Notes: a model not told the origin generated them from the sequence alone. Counted from the stretch's first letter, positions 1 to 13,084 are shown. The stretch is 64,000 nt of DNA from Nectonema munidae (GCA_030549495.1 JAUIRK010000920.1:806001-870000), one strand, 5' to 3'. Translations and numbers: made by a program.

Positions 1-2866
1 AGGTCACCAAACTACGGCCCGCGGGCCGGATCCGGCCCGCGACGTCAGATCATGAGGCCCGCCGACGATACTTAAATTTGCTTGATAAAACGTATGAAAC
101 AAGATATGTTGTGAGTGAAACCTGTCAACAACGGTCCCTCTTAACAACGACTTCCTTTTAGCAACGACTTAAATTCAAGTTAATAAACAACTCTACCGTG
201 TTTTGATATAACTTTTACCTCTTAAATGCGACACTGCTTGATGCGACATACGACCGTAAATTTAAATTTTTTAAAAAGTTTACTTTTTATTTTCATTTTC
301 CCTTTTTGCAACTTTTAAAATGGCGTTTTCATGTATTTTTCCTTTGTTTTTAAACAAATTTTATTGCAAGGACAAAAAAATATTTCTTGTAATTAAAACG
401 TTCAAACAGATTATTTAATGAAAGTTGTGAGAATTTTGTTTTGAAATCTCTTTTTCTTTGTCTTATTTATTAAAAAATATTTTTTTGTAAATACTAGAGT
501 AAAAAAATTATATTAACTTTTAAGAACGCCTTAATTTGTATTTTTTTATATAATAAATTTGATAAATAATATTCAACACGTGTGCTTGATTAAAAATAAT
601 TTTTTAAATATTTTTGTTGTTTTTGTGTATAAAAATTAAGATTTTTATACTACCTGTGAGTTACGACCGAGATTATCTGCAGAAAACATAGGTCGTATAT
701 AAAAGGTTTTACTGTATAATTTAAATTTAAATATTAAGTTTAGAATATTATCGTTATGGCTACTAAGAAAAGAAAAAGTAGACGCCAGTGTCGTGCTTTC
801 AATGAAGAATGGGGAGTAAAGTACTTCTTTGTAGAAACGAAGGACCAGAAAGCTACTTGCGTGGTATGCAGCGAAAGTATTGCCGTTCTGAAAGAGTACA
901 ATCTTCGGCGTCACTATGAAACAAAACATATATCAAAGTATTCAATGTTTTCTGGAAAGTTACGCTCTGAGAAATATGAGTCCATGAAACGTAGTTTAGA
1001 AACTCAAAGAAATCTCTTCAGGAGAAAGTTTACTGAAAATGAATCCGTCACTCATACAAGTTACAAAATAGTGCATAAGGGCAGAGCGAGGAAAACCGTT
1101 TACTGATGGCAACTTCATCAAAGAGTGCATGATGGAAGCAGCAAATGACTTGTGTCCTGAGAAAGCCAATTTGTTTGGAGGTATCACCTTTCGGCAAGTT
1201 CAGTTGTGCGGAGAACAGAAGAACTTGGAGAGAACATAGTGCTACAGATACACGAGAAAGCTAGGAACTTCTTGTGGTATTCTCTTGCGATAGACGAGTC
1301 TACTGATCTCTCGAGTACGTCACAACTTCTCGTGTTCATTCGTGGTGTCACTTTAGACTTTCAGATAACGGAAGAGTTGGCATCCGTTTGTAGCATGCAT
1401 GGAACAACAACTGGAAAAGACATTTTCACGGAAGTGCAGAAAACTTTGCAAGACTATAACCTTCAGTGGAATCAGCTCCGAGGTGTTACAGTTGATGGAG
1501 GAAAAACATGGCTGGAGTGAGAAAGGGTCTGGTGGGGAGATCAGGACTCATTTAGAAGATTTGCGAATTCCGGGCGCTCTGTTCATACACTGCATCATAC
1601 ATCAACAAGCACTCTGTGGGAAAACCTTAGATATTTTTTGTGTACTGAAACCAGTCCTTTCTGCTGTGAACTTCATTCGGGGACATGCACTCAATCACCG
1701 TCAGTTCCAGGTTTTTCTTGAAGAAATTGATTCTGATTTCTGTGACTTGCCTTATCACACAACAGTGAGGTGGCTCAGCTGCGGTAAAGTCTTGTTTCGT
1801 TTTTTTAAGCTTCGAAACGAAATAGATGTTTTTCTCACCGAAAAAGATAGAGCTGATCCACAGCTGTCAGATCCTACCTGGCTGTCAAAGTTGGCATTTT
1901 TGGTCGACATCACATCCCACATGAATGAACTGAACCTGAAACTTCAGGGAAAAGATAACCTTATCTGTGATCTTTACAGAATCATCAAAGGATTTCGGAG
2001 AAAGCTGTCATTGTTTGAAGCACAACTGGAAGGAGAAAACTTCTCTCATTTTCACTGTTTCAAAGAGTTTTATGCTACAGTCGCTGAAGATGTCAACCTC
2101 GATTTTCCGAAAAAGATTATTCGTGACTTGAATAAGCATTTTTTGGAGAGATTCTCAGATCTTAAAAGAATTGAGAGTCATATTCTTCTGTTCCAGAATC
2201 CGTTTGGTTGTAACCTTGACGATGTGTCAGTTGAACTACAGTTGGAGCTCATTGATTTGCACGCAAATGATTTGCTGAAAGAGAAGCACAGAGAAGGAAA
2301 ACTTGTTGAATTTTACCGCTGCTTACCTGATGCTGAGTTTCCGAAATTGAAGAAATTTGCCGCTGGTATGGCATCAGTGTTTGGAACAACTTATGTCTGT
2401 GAGCAAACATTTTCAAAAATGAAGTATGTAAAGTCAACATATCGAACGAGATTGACTGATGAACATTTGAAAGCAATTCTATTGATTGGATGCAGCAATT
2501 TCAAACCAAACATTGTTGATATATTAAAAGCCAAACATCAGTTTCACAAGTCTCACTAACCTTTTTTGCTGCTTAGTTTGTGATATTCGAACATGTGCAC
2601 ACTATGTCTGATGTAGCTACCTTTTTGCTAACGTTGCCTTCTTTGATAACTTTTTAGTAAATAAATATGTTGGTTGTCTTTGTTTTTTTTCTGCATCTCA
2701 CGCCACTCACCCATAATTAACATGGAATGTTAAACTAAGTTTGTAGTCTTTTTTCTACTAGAGCTTTCTTTCTGGCTTGCAAGTATTGTACAGAATGATT
2801 ATGCGGCCCGCACCCGCCATTCTTTCAGTTATCCGGCCCTCTAAGAAAAAAGTTTGGTGACCCCTG
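1..2866 (+). mobile_element. hAT DNA transposon, ZBED5/GTF2IRD2-like, nearly full length
   Basis: The window opens within a base or two of the 5' end of a hAT element. The first bases, AGGTCACCAAACTACGG, are the inverse of the 3' end at 2851-2866 (AGTTTGGTGACCCCTG), and both subterminal regions carry the GGCCCGC / CGGCCC motifs common in this group. The element ends in CTG, as hAT elements do. The expected 8-bp target duplication would be ATCTAGAG at 2867-2874, but its left partner lies outside the window. The transposase is inside, on the same strand. A TTAAGT-rich AT tract of about 700 bp precedes the transposase. Flanking mariner sequence starts straight after the 3' end. Confidence 0.88.
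756..2559 (+). pseudogene. hAT transposase with BED-type zinc finger (frameshifted)
   Basis: Cut-and-paste transposase of the ZBED5/GTF2IRD2/FAM200 branch of hAT. The first open piece (756-1106) starts with a basic stretch (KKRKSRR) and holds a BED-like finger with Cys-x2-Cys at CVVC followed by H-x4-H at HYETKH. A frame change near 1,090 loses part of the linker. The second piece (1206-1520) carries LAIDESTD and GVTVDGG, the first catalytic Asp region. The third (1399-2559, 386 codons) reads through HCIIHQQALCGK, the helix-rich RW domain (VRWLSCGKVLFRFF) and the C-terminal dimerisation region (GTTYVCEQTFSKMKYVKS to the stop). The breaks are two reading-frame changes, near 1,090 and 1,510. 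The sequence is otherwise well kept, so the copy is fairly young. No active enzyme is expected from this copy. Confidence 0.88.
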
Positions 2867-2874
2867 ATCTAGAG

Positions 2875-3397
2875 GATTAATTGGACCGTTCTTTTTTGAC
2901 ACTACTGTAAGCGGTCTCATTTACTTGAATTTGCTGCAACAATCTGTTATGCCAAGCACTAGAGAAAATTTTGAAGATAAAGAGTTTTAATTTTCAGCAG
3001 ATGGGGCACCTCCACATTACATCGTGATGTTAGGTCCTTCCTTGATGAACTCTTGCCAAATAGGTGGATTGGGCGAAGGGGTTTTGTTGAATATCCTCCC
3101 CGTTCACCAGACCTCACACCACTAGATTTTTTCTCATGGGGATACCTAAAAGATAGTCTACGCTACAAAACCTGCAACAGTCACTGAATTGAGAGAAGCC
3201 AGTGAACATAAATGCGCTCAAATACCTGAATGAATGTTTCATGATGCGTATGATTCCATCGCTTGGCGTTGTAAACAGTGTCTGGAACAAAATGGGGTTT
3301 AGTTTGAGAACAGGCAGTGAAAAAAATAATAAAATGAAACTTTAAATGTTTTTACATTTTTGAAATACAGTTATACATTTTTGGGAGACCCTGTATA
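2875..3397 (+). mobile_element. mariner-superfamily transposon, 3' part with decayed transposase
   Basis: Right after the hAT element comes the internal and 3' part of a mariner-type element. Readable transposase scraps are [11 protein letters not shown] (about 2,880), WGTSTLHRDVRSFLDE and the hallmark PPRSPDLTPLDFF followed by WGYLKD (about 3,100-3,160), in the order expected around the second and third catalytic acids. Several frame changes separate them. The element ends at 3,380-3,397 in TTTGGGAGACCCTGTATA, the inverse of the TACAGGGT start usual for mariners, with a TA at the edge. The 5' half is not in the window. The simplest reading is that the hAT element at 1-2,866 jumped into this mariner. 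Confidence 0.75.
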
Positions 3398-3780
3398 AGC
3401 GTGTTATAAAGTTAAACAAGGAATCATTCGACAAAAAGAAAATATCAATTGATGGAACGTTTGTAACTCTAAGAAAGAAAGCATTTGTCAGTAAGCGTGT
3501 TCAAAGAAAAAAAAAGGTGGAATTTTTTTTGAACAAAATGCATTATATTTTTTTCAGATTTAAAAAATCTGTTCATACAAATGAATCATCTATTTAAAGT
3601 TTGTTTTGTCTTGTCAAAGAATAAAAATGTATTTATTTTCTCAATCTATTCTAATCTTTTTTTAGATTACCAAAAACACATTCTTATCAAAGAAGAATCT
3701 ATTTAGTTATTTCAATTGCTGTACAAGACATTGTTAATATTTATGACAAAATGAGAAAAGTTCTCTTGTTCCTAACTCTT
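3398..3780. other. AT-rich stretch, no gene seen
   Basis: There are short readable pieces on the + strand near 3,420-3,500, rich in Lys and Ser, but none extends far or matches a family I know. The rest is T- and A-rich low-complexity sequence. Confidence 0.4.
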
Positions 3781-6700
3781 ACTTTATTATCTGTACCAAT
3801 CCACAAATCTCCTTCAGGCTTCACGGATTCAGCTTAGCTCAGTCTGCAATCGTCATCCAGATCTAACAACTGCAATATTGTATGCACATGCAATACAAGT
3901 CTACTTTCTCTTGCGTCCTTAGATTATTATGTCCACATACTGCTTCTTTTGTACTACCTATAACTGTCAGTTTTACAGGCTAAAGAAGCCATATACTTAT
4001 GAGGCAACCTTGACTTTAAGCTATCCTTTGAATCGATCAATTTCTATAGTCGCCAAGGAATTTATGAGATGACCGTCACAAACAGATCCTGGTTCCTTTA
4101 TCGACCCCATGGATGAACGGAGAATAGATGAAATATTGGCGCTGCCCTGCCTCACGAGCCTTATTAAAAGCACTAGATCATTGTCCAATATTAGTCCACA
4201 TTGGATTTATGGCATCAAATAATTATTACAGATTACAACTCAAGAACTCCCTTTACAGATAACAGCATCTATTCAATCAAAGTCCAGATCAATTATATTG
4301 TCTAAGTTAGAAACTATAGCGGAGCGACTATTAACTGATAATACCGTCGTCATTGCCCGCCTACAGAAGAAATAAGTTCTTGAGATACACGATCAGCTAC
4401 GCATAGATTCAAAAACGAACCATTATCTTTATAAACTACCAAATATTCCAGCATTCTGTCTTTTGTGTGTATGTATACCTCTCTTCTTACCAACTTCTTA
4501 TGTAGTAGCGCCATCTTGTTGTTTTAAATCATCGTGAGAGTTATTACTTGGAATCTTATTTCCAAGTGTGGTAATACTTCGACCCATTTGTTCAAAAACT
4601 TAGAAACATTACCCATAAGCATAATACTATGTGAATGTGATCTAGTATACAACTATACAGACTTCCTATGATCAGTAACAACACCCCTTGAGTCTGATTA
4701 TGCTGATCTGTATTGACTGCTCTGCTTCACCTTTATAAAGATATGGCTTCTCAATACTCGATAAATGGATGGCATTTCATCATGGAGCATTACGGCTAGG
4801 AGAAATTGCACTACTACCCCATGTAGACGATGATGAGGGGTTAGAGAAGATGTAGAGAGTGGGTTCAGCGCAACTAACTTGCGACCCTCTTGTAATCGAT
4901 GATATTAATGGCATGTTTGTTACTGAATACTTAGTGGATTTCTATATCAATCAAGTATTCCCCTCTCCTCCCAAAGGAATCATGACGTTATCACCCCCAG
5001 ATCCTATCCATTATACGAAACCCAAATCCCAAACTATCTCAAGAAGTCATTGAGATAAAACAGTATTACAGTAAAAGTGGAAGCAGAGAGGCCATCATCC
5101 AATTGATGCCCAAAGAGAGGGAATTAAAGATAGCAGCCCGCAATTTTTTTATCTTACATTGGAGTGTCGAATGATGTGCTCTGCTTGTAAGAGGGGCATA
5201 GTAGGGCAAATTCCCCCTAACTTCACCAAGTAAACCATGTCATTGAGCGGGTGTCTATTAAAAAGATATTGGTACAGCTTATCACTCTCGCCCAGACTTC
5301 CACCCACAAGTGGGTCTCAATGGTCCTAGATCTGTAATAATGGAATTTTTATTTTCAGCCCATCTTATCTGCAATAGTAAAGAAACTTTATGAGATCTTT
5401 GGCAACCAGCATTATAGAAGCTCTCAAAAAATTCCTCTACTCAACCCTAATTAAGCTGTCTTCCTGCCACACATGGGCCTCTTCATCAGTAAGTCGCCCA
5501 CATAGGGGGTAATAAGGGCATCTTTCAAAAGATGTAGACTATTATTAAGATACTAATAATAAAGCTCTCTATATGACTGCCTTCCTTTTTGACTATGAGA
5601 TTATAGGAGTAGAGCAATCAAGTTATATTCGTTCAGGTCCCTATTAGCGGAGGTATTCAAATGTGATATCCTCTATCCCTGTCAAGCGTACAAAGACTTT
5701 GCCAGAGTAAATTTATCATTGGAAGTCAGCGAGACATGGTACACGTCCCGACTAGTTTCTTATCAACGTATTTTTGACTTTGGTGTTAAATTAATCAGCA
5801 ACGCTCTAAAGCCAGTCGTAAGGGCCTTCTATGGAGGAGATGAGGCTGGCCCAGGCATAAGGAATGTCTTAGCCAATGCTCCCACTCTATCTCATCATAT
5901 CATATGTCCTTTATACGCTTACATAGAAGCAAGCATTTCCCTACTCTTAATCACCAAGTAGTAGCCGTAAACTAGATTGTGTCAACTTACCAGTTAGTCC
6001 TTATATTTAACACGTCATTGGGGTTTTTAGCCTTTCAGCAGTTTACATCCTTTTTATATGCCGGTCAACGAGATCCTGTATCTGATTCATTCGCCTTCAT
6101 TCCGTGAAAAATAACAAAAGCATTGTCCCTAAGAATGGGATAGTGTAATGAGAACACTTTCTTTTAACATATGATTTTTTTTCCTATCATAATTTATATA
6201 TATATTTTTTCTTAGAATCAAATCTGTATTGTAATTAATTTTTACATAATTATTTTAACGATAATCTCTCTTTTCGCTGCCTTTTTTTTGTTTTTATCAT
6301 TTAGAATTGCCTGCACTCTTCTCCCTTCATGAATGATGAAAGCCACTCTCAATCTCCAAAGTTCAACACTTACTCCTCAGAAAATATAATCAACAACAAT
6401 TTCATAAAATTTATATATTCATATATTTATTAGATATGTTTTTGTACTTTTCTTACTCTCATCATGGGTTTTTTTTAATCTATCATCATTTCACTTCAAT
6501 TAAATTTGACTCACCATTTCTTTTTTTTTCATACTGAAGTATTTTAAAAATTCAAACAATAATTCTCATTGTAGTTGGAAAGATGATAGATTTTTTTCCC
6601 ATTCGAGCCTATAAGCATATGTTTCTGCTCGAAATTTTTTTCTAATAGACCTAATAAACTTACTTACTTACTTACATTCGAGACAATGGTTGCAGACCTC

Positions 6701-7110
6701 TATTCGCTCAACCCAATAAAGCCTAAGAGTCTAGAAGCCGAATAGAGACATTCTTGCAAACATCTCTTTCAATGCAAAATACTGGAATCAAGGATATCAT
6801 CGAATCAGTCATGACTGAGGATAAGACTTCCCTTTTGTCAACACGAATGGCCATTAGAGCCATAAACGTGTCCTTACTACATAGCATTCTTGAAGCATCA
6901 TCTCTGCGAGTGGTCATGCCAATATCCAATATCTTCAATCGCATCACTTCCGCTGTGAGGCATGTATCCTTCTCACCTGATAGCACTCATCGTTTTCTTT
7001 GCACGATCTAGTCCTACGATAGCTTTTCAACAGGTGGTTGTTGAATGGTGGGATGCCAAAAACTCCGAACTATATGGATTATTACTCGATCACCAGATTG
7101 TAGGACAAAA
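3780..7110 (+). pseudogene. Fossil coding region, possibly an old non-retroviral RNA-virus L-like insertion
   Basis: This stretch has visibly higher G+C and higher codon-like complexity than its surroundings and reads as many short protein pieces on the + strand, for example around 4,080-4,400, 4,859-5,053, 5,719-5,961 and 6,754-7,011. The last piece contains RMAIRAINVSLLHSILEAS, a hydrophobic/acidic pattern that recalls the capping region of mononegavirus-type L polymerases (chuvirus-like). That is an impression, not a recognised motif match. It is much broken and clearly inactive. It looks old, and it is interrupted by a LINE-like 3' end at about 6,130-6,690. Other possibilities are a decayed host gene or an unrelated transposon. 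Confidence 0.3.
6130..6690 (+). mobile_element. LINE-like 3' end with (ACTT)n tail
   Basis: A T-rich stretch ends in CCTAATAAACTTACTTACTTAC, that is, an AATAAA-like signal followed by four ACTT units at about 6,652-6,676. This is the tail layout of the jockey/CR1-like LINEs elsewhere in the window, which end in AATAAA plus (CTT)n. No coding part is visible, so this would be a short 5'-truncated copy. ATTCATTCG-like words occur on both sides but I cannot fix a target duplication. Confidence 0.35.
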
Positions 7111-8110
7111 TAAATAACAAATTTCAGTAAAAATAGCCTAACTGTACTCATTTTATCATTTTGCATCTTCGATACTCCTTTTTTCTTTTTTTTATTTCAG
7201 AAAGAGCAGGATTTTTAATTACAACTTTAGTTTGAAAAAATTTGTATTAATTATGTCTTAATTGTGATTTCACCTTTTTTTCTTTTTTTAGAATTAATAA
7301 AAATAAAATCTGATTTTATCTCAGTAAAATCCAGCTTGTGGCCTTTTTGACTAGGTATATTGATTAATGATCAGTATTATTAGGAGGCGAAATTTCCGAA
7401 AAAATTTGGTATTCTGTAATACCGAATCCAAAATTAGGATAACCAGTAAAAACGGTTTACCTACACAAAAAAATATATTTCTAACAACGAAATTTTAAAA
7501 TACATAATAAAATAACTAGCTCTCATTTTTAAAAAACTTGTTCAACAATGTAATTATATCATTTTCTTATAGCACACTGTTCAAATATTCAGTGACCACT
7601 TTTTATGTTGATGATTCAAGAGTATATTGAGATTCTTTTGAATATATGAATATTTTACTTCAATAAAAATTCCTTCAGCTTTAGATGAAACAGATGGTGG
7701 CACTAATAATGTAGTATGAAGTACAGTAAAATCTGTTCATAATGGTCAAACATGGGACGCATGGAAAATGAATTTTTTAGGCAAGTGACCGGTCTATTAA
7801 AGTTCAACACTTTTCCAAGTATACGTAATCAAATTCAACTCAATTTTTTTATAAAAAAAATTTTTTTAAATAGAAAAATACCATTAAAGTATTCCACTTT
7901 TTCACGCATCAACGTACTTTTTTTGTTTTGAATGTTGAAGCGCAGGAACTTGGCAACAGCAAATTCTTCCTTAGAAATTTCTTCGTCCTAGAAGTAAATG
8001 ATGAAAAGAAGTTAAATCACGAGCTTGAAAAAGCTGATATAGATCAGTCATGGCACTGCTAATCCTATTATATAAAGAGATTTGTCAAAAACAAAATTAT
8101 AGAAAAAGGT
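7111..8110. other. AT-rich non-coding stretch
   Basis: No open frame, RNA gene or repeat end that I can support. There are poly-T and poly-A runs and a few inverted short words (TTGGTATTCTGTAATACC near 7,407-7,424). Confidence 0.35.
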
Positions 8111-8230
8111 AAGGATTTAATCGGATGTTATCATCGAGAAGGCACAAGTGGGCAGCTTGTATCGAACTATGGGAAAAGGACGCTTGGTACGGGATCGGAC
8201 CCAAGACCTTGGGTTATCAAAACCAGTATC
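8100..8230. repeat. Short interspersed repeat, tRNA-like on the minus strand
   Basis: The words AAAGGTAA, then GAAGGCACAA, then GCTTGTATCGAACTATG recur in the same order at 40,735-40,815 (AAAGGTAAAG, GAAGCCACAA, GCTTGTATCAAACTATG). Read on the minus strand, 8,190-8,230 has a GGTCCGATCCC box that resembles a tRNA B box. This fits a SINE-type repeat with few copies visible. Confidence 0.35.
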
Positions 8231-8968
8231 TAACCAAAAACAAATTTGCAAAGAAATAAACTTACATATTAACAAAAATATATTATATATATACCAATTA
8301 TGTACATCAAAGGTCATACATAGCCTGTTAAGTTGTATCATAAGCAAAACTTAGGAAGATATAAAAAAGAAAGATATGAAAAGATAAAAACAATTCAAAA
8401 TAAGATACATTCTTAACTAAAATTATATTTTCAAAAATAGTGAAGTATTTAGCTAAAGCGAGCAAAATAATTATTAAGAATATTAATTGTATATACATTG
8501 TAATTTGAAAAAATTCGAAGATTTGAAATTCAAGTACGGAAAATACTGAGCTTTTGAACGTGTTTCTGAAAATCAAGAATATAGAATTAATGCATTCATT
8601 ATAATTCTGAAATCAATCAATCAACGTTTCTCATATCATCCTATTTTTCCATGAATGAAATACCTATATACTGTGTTCCATTTATTAGTGTTAAAATTCC
8701 GAGAGTCTGGGTGTAGATTTTTCCATTAATTTTAGCTTCGGACAAATGTCTTATCTGGGTACTTTTTTTATAATTTCCAAAATTTATAAAAAATTTTGTA
8801 AATGAACACATAACCAGCATTTTTAGCCAACATCATACTTGCACTATAAGCTCTCAATCCCACCATAACTACACTAATTTTATTAAGTCAAATTACCTTA
8901 TCTGTAATTCTGATTGCTTCACTAACTTCTAGCTATGTGGTTTTCAAACTGGAGGCGATGCCCTAGGC

Positions 8969-9700
8969 CAGTATTTCTCAACCTTTTTTTCCCAAATACC
9001 CATTTAGACTTTTTTTTTTATTTTTGTACGCCCCCTTTACCAATTGAAATCATACCCGTGGATTGTTTTCCGCAACATATTGCACCCATATTGGGTCCTT
9101 TGCATTTTTGCAAATAAAACTATTAAATTTATAGCTAAACGATTGCACAAATGGGAATGTTTTTGCAAATTATTAAGTGTGGTTTGAAAGCCTTCTATAA
9201 AATTTTAAAAAAATATCTGTTGTCAAAAAGTCTCACAACATAGAACAGTTGATATTACCTTGCTGCAAGGATATCATATTGAATGTGCTAAGTTCTGAAC
9301 TTGTAAAGCATAGCTGACAGTCTGATGAATGATATCAGAGATGGTTTTATTGATTTGGAATTCGATTTTCAACTTTTTTTGCAATTCAGATTGATGAAAA
9401 GATGGTTTTTGCAAACTTAGCTTGCTCAGACTTGCATTTTTTGCAATTTTTGTTCTGCGAAATTCCTAGCAGAAGAACGACTGCAAGAGAAATATTTCGA
9501 AACTTAGATAAACTGGTTTAGACAAAGCAGATGCACCTATCCCATTGACATTGATTGGATTATTCAGACAATTTTAGAATAAACAATTGTGTCAATTTTT
9601 TAGTACAGTAGTTTATATGTTGATTATTTTTTTTAATGAGACACGAGCTATTAAAATATAAAGAGGCCACCACGCTTATTACAAACTTTGTGAACCACTG
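8969..9700. mobile_element. hAT-like non-autonomous element
   Basis: Starts CAGTATTTCTCAACCTTTTT and ends GTGAACCACTG, the typical degenerate hAT termini. The length is about 730 bp with no transposase. The possible 8-bp target duplication is poor (CCCTAGGC before, TTCTAGCT after, with CTAG shared), so the copy is old or the ends are slightly off. The inside is T-rich with repeated TTTTTTGCAA words. Confidence 0.55.
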
Positions 9701-9708
9701 TTCTAGCT

Positions 9709-10380
9709 CAAAAAGAAAATAAAATCAAAATCATTCATATAAGATAGATCACTATAATTAGATGTAATTAAGTCCTTATCCCTCCTTATTGCCATTTACC
9801 AGTTATTGAAACTAATGATCACTGTCTATCTGTATAGGATATGCTATACTCAAACGAAGTGAAGGTTTTATACCATGACTAAAAATGATCTCTTTTGCAA
9901 ATCTTTAGGTAGCTGAATTTTTGTTTGAACCGATTTTATATTTGGTGTTCGAAGGTTAAACATGCCTTTGTCTTCTAAAGACCATATCGAAAGGATTGTA
10001 TTAGAAGACTTATTGGTAATACAGTCAGACTTCATTTATGAGACAGTAGATGATTCGACGACCCCACTATCCGATGCAATATTGACTAGAAGCTAAAAGA
10101 TTTTTCTCAGCCTCTCATCTCACTAATTGTGAACAAGCCTGGTTCATATCAAATGAATTGGTTAGGTGGATTGATTACTTTGTACTGAAATGCATTGTTG
10201 CTTAAAATGAAATTTTACCAAGATTGATTAGTAACACAAAAACAAGAAATCATCTTATATAATCTTCATATTCTACCAACACATATATTCAGTTAGTAAA
10301 GTAAATTGTTTAAAAATATGTTAGGAACATGGCTCTATGGATTGAGGGGTATGTAAACGTGAATTTAAATCAGGCCCTTT
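9709..10380. other. Non-coding stretch
   Basis: No supported gene or repeat. The sequence near 9,960-10,140 is less AT-rich than its flanks but has no long open frame. Confidence 0.35.
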
Positions 10381-10384
10381 TAAT

Positions 10385-10516
10385 TTAACCCGTTAACGCC
10401 CAGAGTCGACTATAGTGGACTTTACAAAAATTGTCTGCGTTTATCAAAGCTCTTTAATACAAATCTTCTACTTTACATTAGATATCGTCTGATTATTCTG
10501 GTCGTTAACGGGTTAA
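10385..10516. mobile_element. piggyBac-type MITE, 124 bp between TTAA sites
   Basis: TTAA at 10,385-10,388 is followed by CCCGTTAACGCCCAG. The other end is CTGGTCGTTAACGGG followed by TTAA at 10,513-10,516. The TTAA target duplication and inverted ends starting CCC are the mark of piggyBac-mobilised elements. It has no coding capacity. The internal word ATCGTCTG is shared with the MITEs at 10,836 and 24,828, so the three are probably related. Confidence 0.8.
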
Positions 10517-10831
10517 ATAGAATTGAAGGTTTAAGATTTTTGAAAGAAAATTAATATAAATTAGCTATTCAATTCCATATACGCCATAAATTACATGAAA
10601 ATAAAATTTATGAACATAGTTAAAAATATTATAAGAAATGGAACAAATCAATGATTTTTTTCATTCAATAAAATTTCCAATTTTTTTTATTGTAAATTGG
10701 TATCTTTACCCCTTTTCTACACATAATTTGAAGATGGTGCGCATCTATTTGAAGTGAGAAAGTTTTGTTATGCATGTTGCTATTTACAAGTGCTCATTCA
10801 TTGTTGACGTTAAGCTTAATATGAGTTTACA

Positions 10832-10966
10832 TTAACCCATTTACGATCAATGTTCCTATTTTGGAACATAAGTAATTTCATCTTCGTCTGCTTTTTTAAA
10901 TGACTTTAAATATAAATCGTCTGCGTTTTTTTTAGATATCGTCTGCTTTGCTTGGTCTTAAATTAA
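10832..10966. mobile_element. piggyBac-type MITE, truncated at its right tip
   Basis: Begins TTAA CCCATTTACGATCAATG and matches the copy at 24,828-24,957 almost base for base through TTGGTCTTAAA, but lacks the last TGGG before the closing TTAA. The shared inside includes TTTTGGAACATAAGTAA and GATATCGTCTGC. Confidence 0.75.
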
Positions 10967-13080
10967 GAATAAAATAGAATAGACAAGAGAGGAGTAGGAA
11001 TCCAAAAAAATTTGTTGTCCTTTTTTGAAAACTATAGTTTTCTAGATTACATTCTAACAGGGTGAACTATGTTTAATAAATGTCAGCTTAATTTGTTATA
11101 GTGATATTTGTATATAATGGAAAATGCACTTTTTGTTAGGAATTTTTAATCAATTCGAATTGATTTGCACATTTATAAATTATTCAGATGTATTTGTGTA
11201 TTATGTGTCCTCTGGACTGGATCCAAAGAGTTATTTGAATATCTCTAGACACATAGAAAACGTAAATGAACAACCGTTATTCTATATAAAAAAGTTTATA
11301 TAAAATCTCACCTTAATACTACTGAAGGGAGAGCGGACATAAACCCTCATTTTTTAGAAAGTGCCACACAGAAGAATCAACCAGCCTTATAGGTAGAAAT
11401 ATTTCCTAAAAAGTAAAATTTACATAGGTACAACTATCTGCAAAATTTTGGCGAATAAGGGAAAAAAATATAGTGTTTGATATCGAGTGAATAAACGGCT
11501 CTATCTCCCAGTATTCATTGGGTTAAGTTAATAAAATTTGATATTTGAATTATATAGTTATTTGTTTCATTCCATTTATACATTTGTTCACTTGTAAAAA
11601 AATCACATTTATAAATTTTCATAGAATTTGTAAATGATCTAATAGACATATTTTATACTTTTTGTTTTACGAATCTAATTACTCAAATATAGATTCTTTA
11701 CTTTTTATAACGTTTTGCGTGAATATGGTGGTCTAGAACCTGGCTTTGAATATATAGACGTCGGACTTGAGTTCGTACATGAGAAGATATCTGGATCGTT
11801 AGAATCATGTTTTTTAAATAGTAGATTTACATCAGAAAATTTGATTAGTAGCTTCACATACCTCAGTCCAATTTTTTTTAATTTTTGAGTATTAAAATAG
11901 TTTTCTTATTTTTAATCAACACAATTAGGAACTTAATATTTTTGTAATTTATAATCTTTCAAATTAGGAATCAGCATTAAAATCGAAATCGTATAGAACT
12001 TTTGTATCTTCCCATTAATAATTCTAACTTTATTGCTCATAGTTTGATAAAAACTATTCCAAAGTGCTATAAACTTAGTACTAATAATAGTATTGTAAAG
12101 TTGAAAAAAAATTAAATTTTCTATTATAAAATTCATTAAAAAATCGAAGCTATGGTTTATTACTTATTAAATCTATAAAATAAAAAGTTCTTAAATTTAA
12201 AAATATTTGAAAAAAAAGAGTTGTAAAATATATAGAATATTTTTTGAATCGAGTTTAATAAATTCATTTTTACTTCCGTAAACGATTCAGTCTGACGCCT
12301 CATTAGAGTTATCGGAGAAAACAGGAAAAATAATCTAAATTATAGATTTTATTTAAAGAACCAAATAGACATATTAAGACAAAACAATGATGAAATATGT
12401 TTCGAAAAATCAGGTTTTGCATTTTTTTCAAGTAGCCAGATAATACATTAAATACTAAACAACAAAACATTAGGGAATATATACGGTATTTGTGCAAAAA
12501 AATTATATAAAGAACAGATAGAACGCTTTTTTTAAATTTATACAAACTGTTAATTATAAAAATAAGTTAATTAATTATAAGATTATCTCAGGGAATTACT
12601 TAAAAGAAATTAAATTGCCGACTTCTTTAAAAAAAATATTTAATAATGTGATAAAATTCCTCGAATTATTACAAATAAATTCTTCCCTTTCAAGGGAAAA
12701 TAGTTTCGTGTGATAATTTATCTTTTAAATTGTCAAACTGATTATAACATTTTAATATTTTATTTAATTCAATGTACAATTGTTTTCATATTATGTTAAA
12801 TTTAAAAAAATATTTTATTTTCTTCCTCTAAGTTTATCATCTCTGCTTAAAAAAATACTCCTAGCTAATTCTAACCAAGTTTTAGTCGTAGAATTCAAAT
12901 ATGAATTAAGTTTTTTGCCATCACATCAGCTTTTTGAGATTTTTAAAAAATTTGCTTATATTATATATATATATAGAAAAGAATTGTATTTAATTTATTT
13001 AAATAAAGTCAAATTTAAATTTATTTACAAGTGAAAAAATTATCATGACAAAAAATGAACCAACAATTCAAAATGACCAT
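10967..13080. other. AT-rich non-coding stretch
   Basis: No gene I can support. The open frames here (for example 12,309-12,545 minus and 12,780-13,034 plus) are rich in Phe, Tyr, Ile and Lys, as random AT-rich DNA gives, and show no family motif. CATTGGGTTAA at 11,516-11,526 may be one more piggyBac-type end, but no partner was found. Confidence 0.4.
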
Positions 13081-13084
13081 TATT

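Noticed and set aside
12309-13034. Two frames of about 80 codons as small genes
   Set aside because: Composition matches random AT-rich sequence and nothing around them supports expression.
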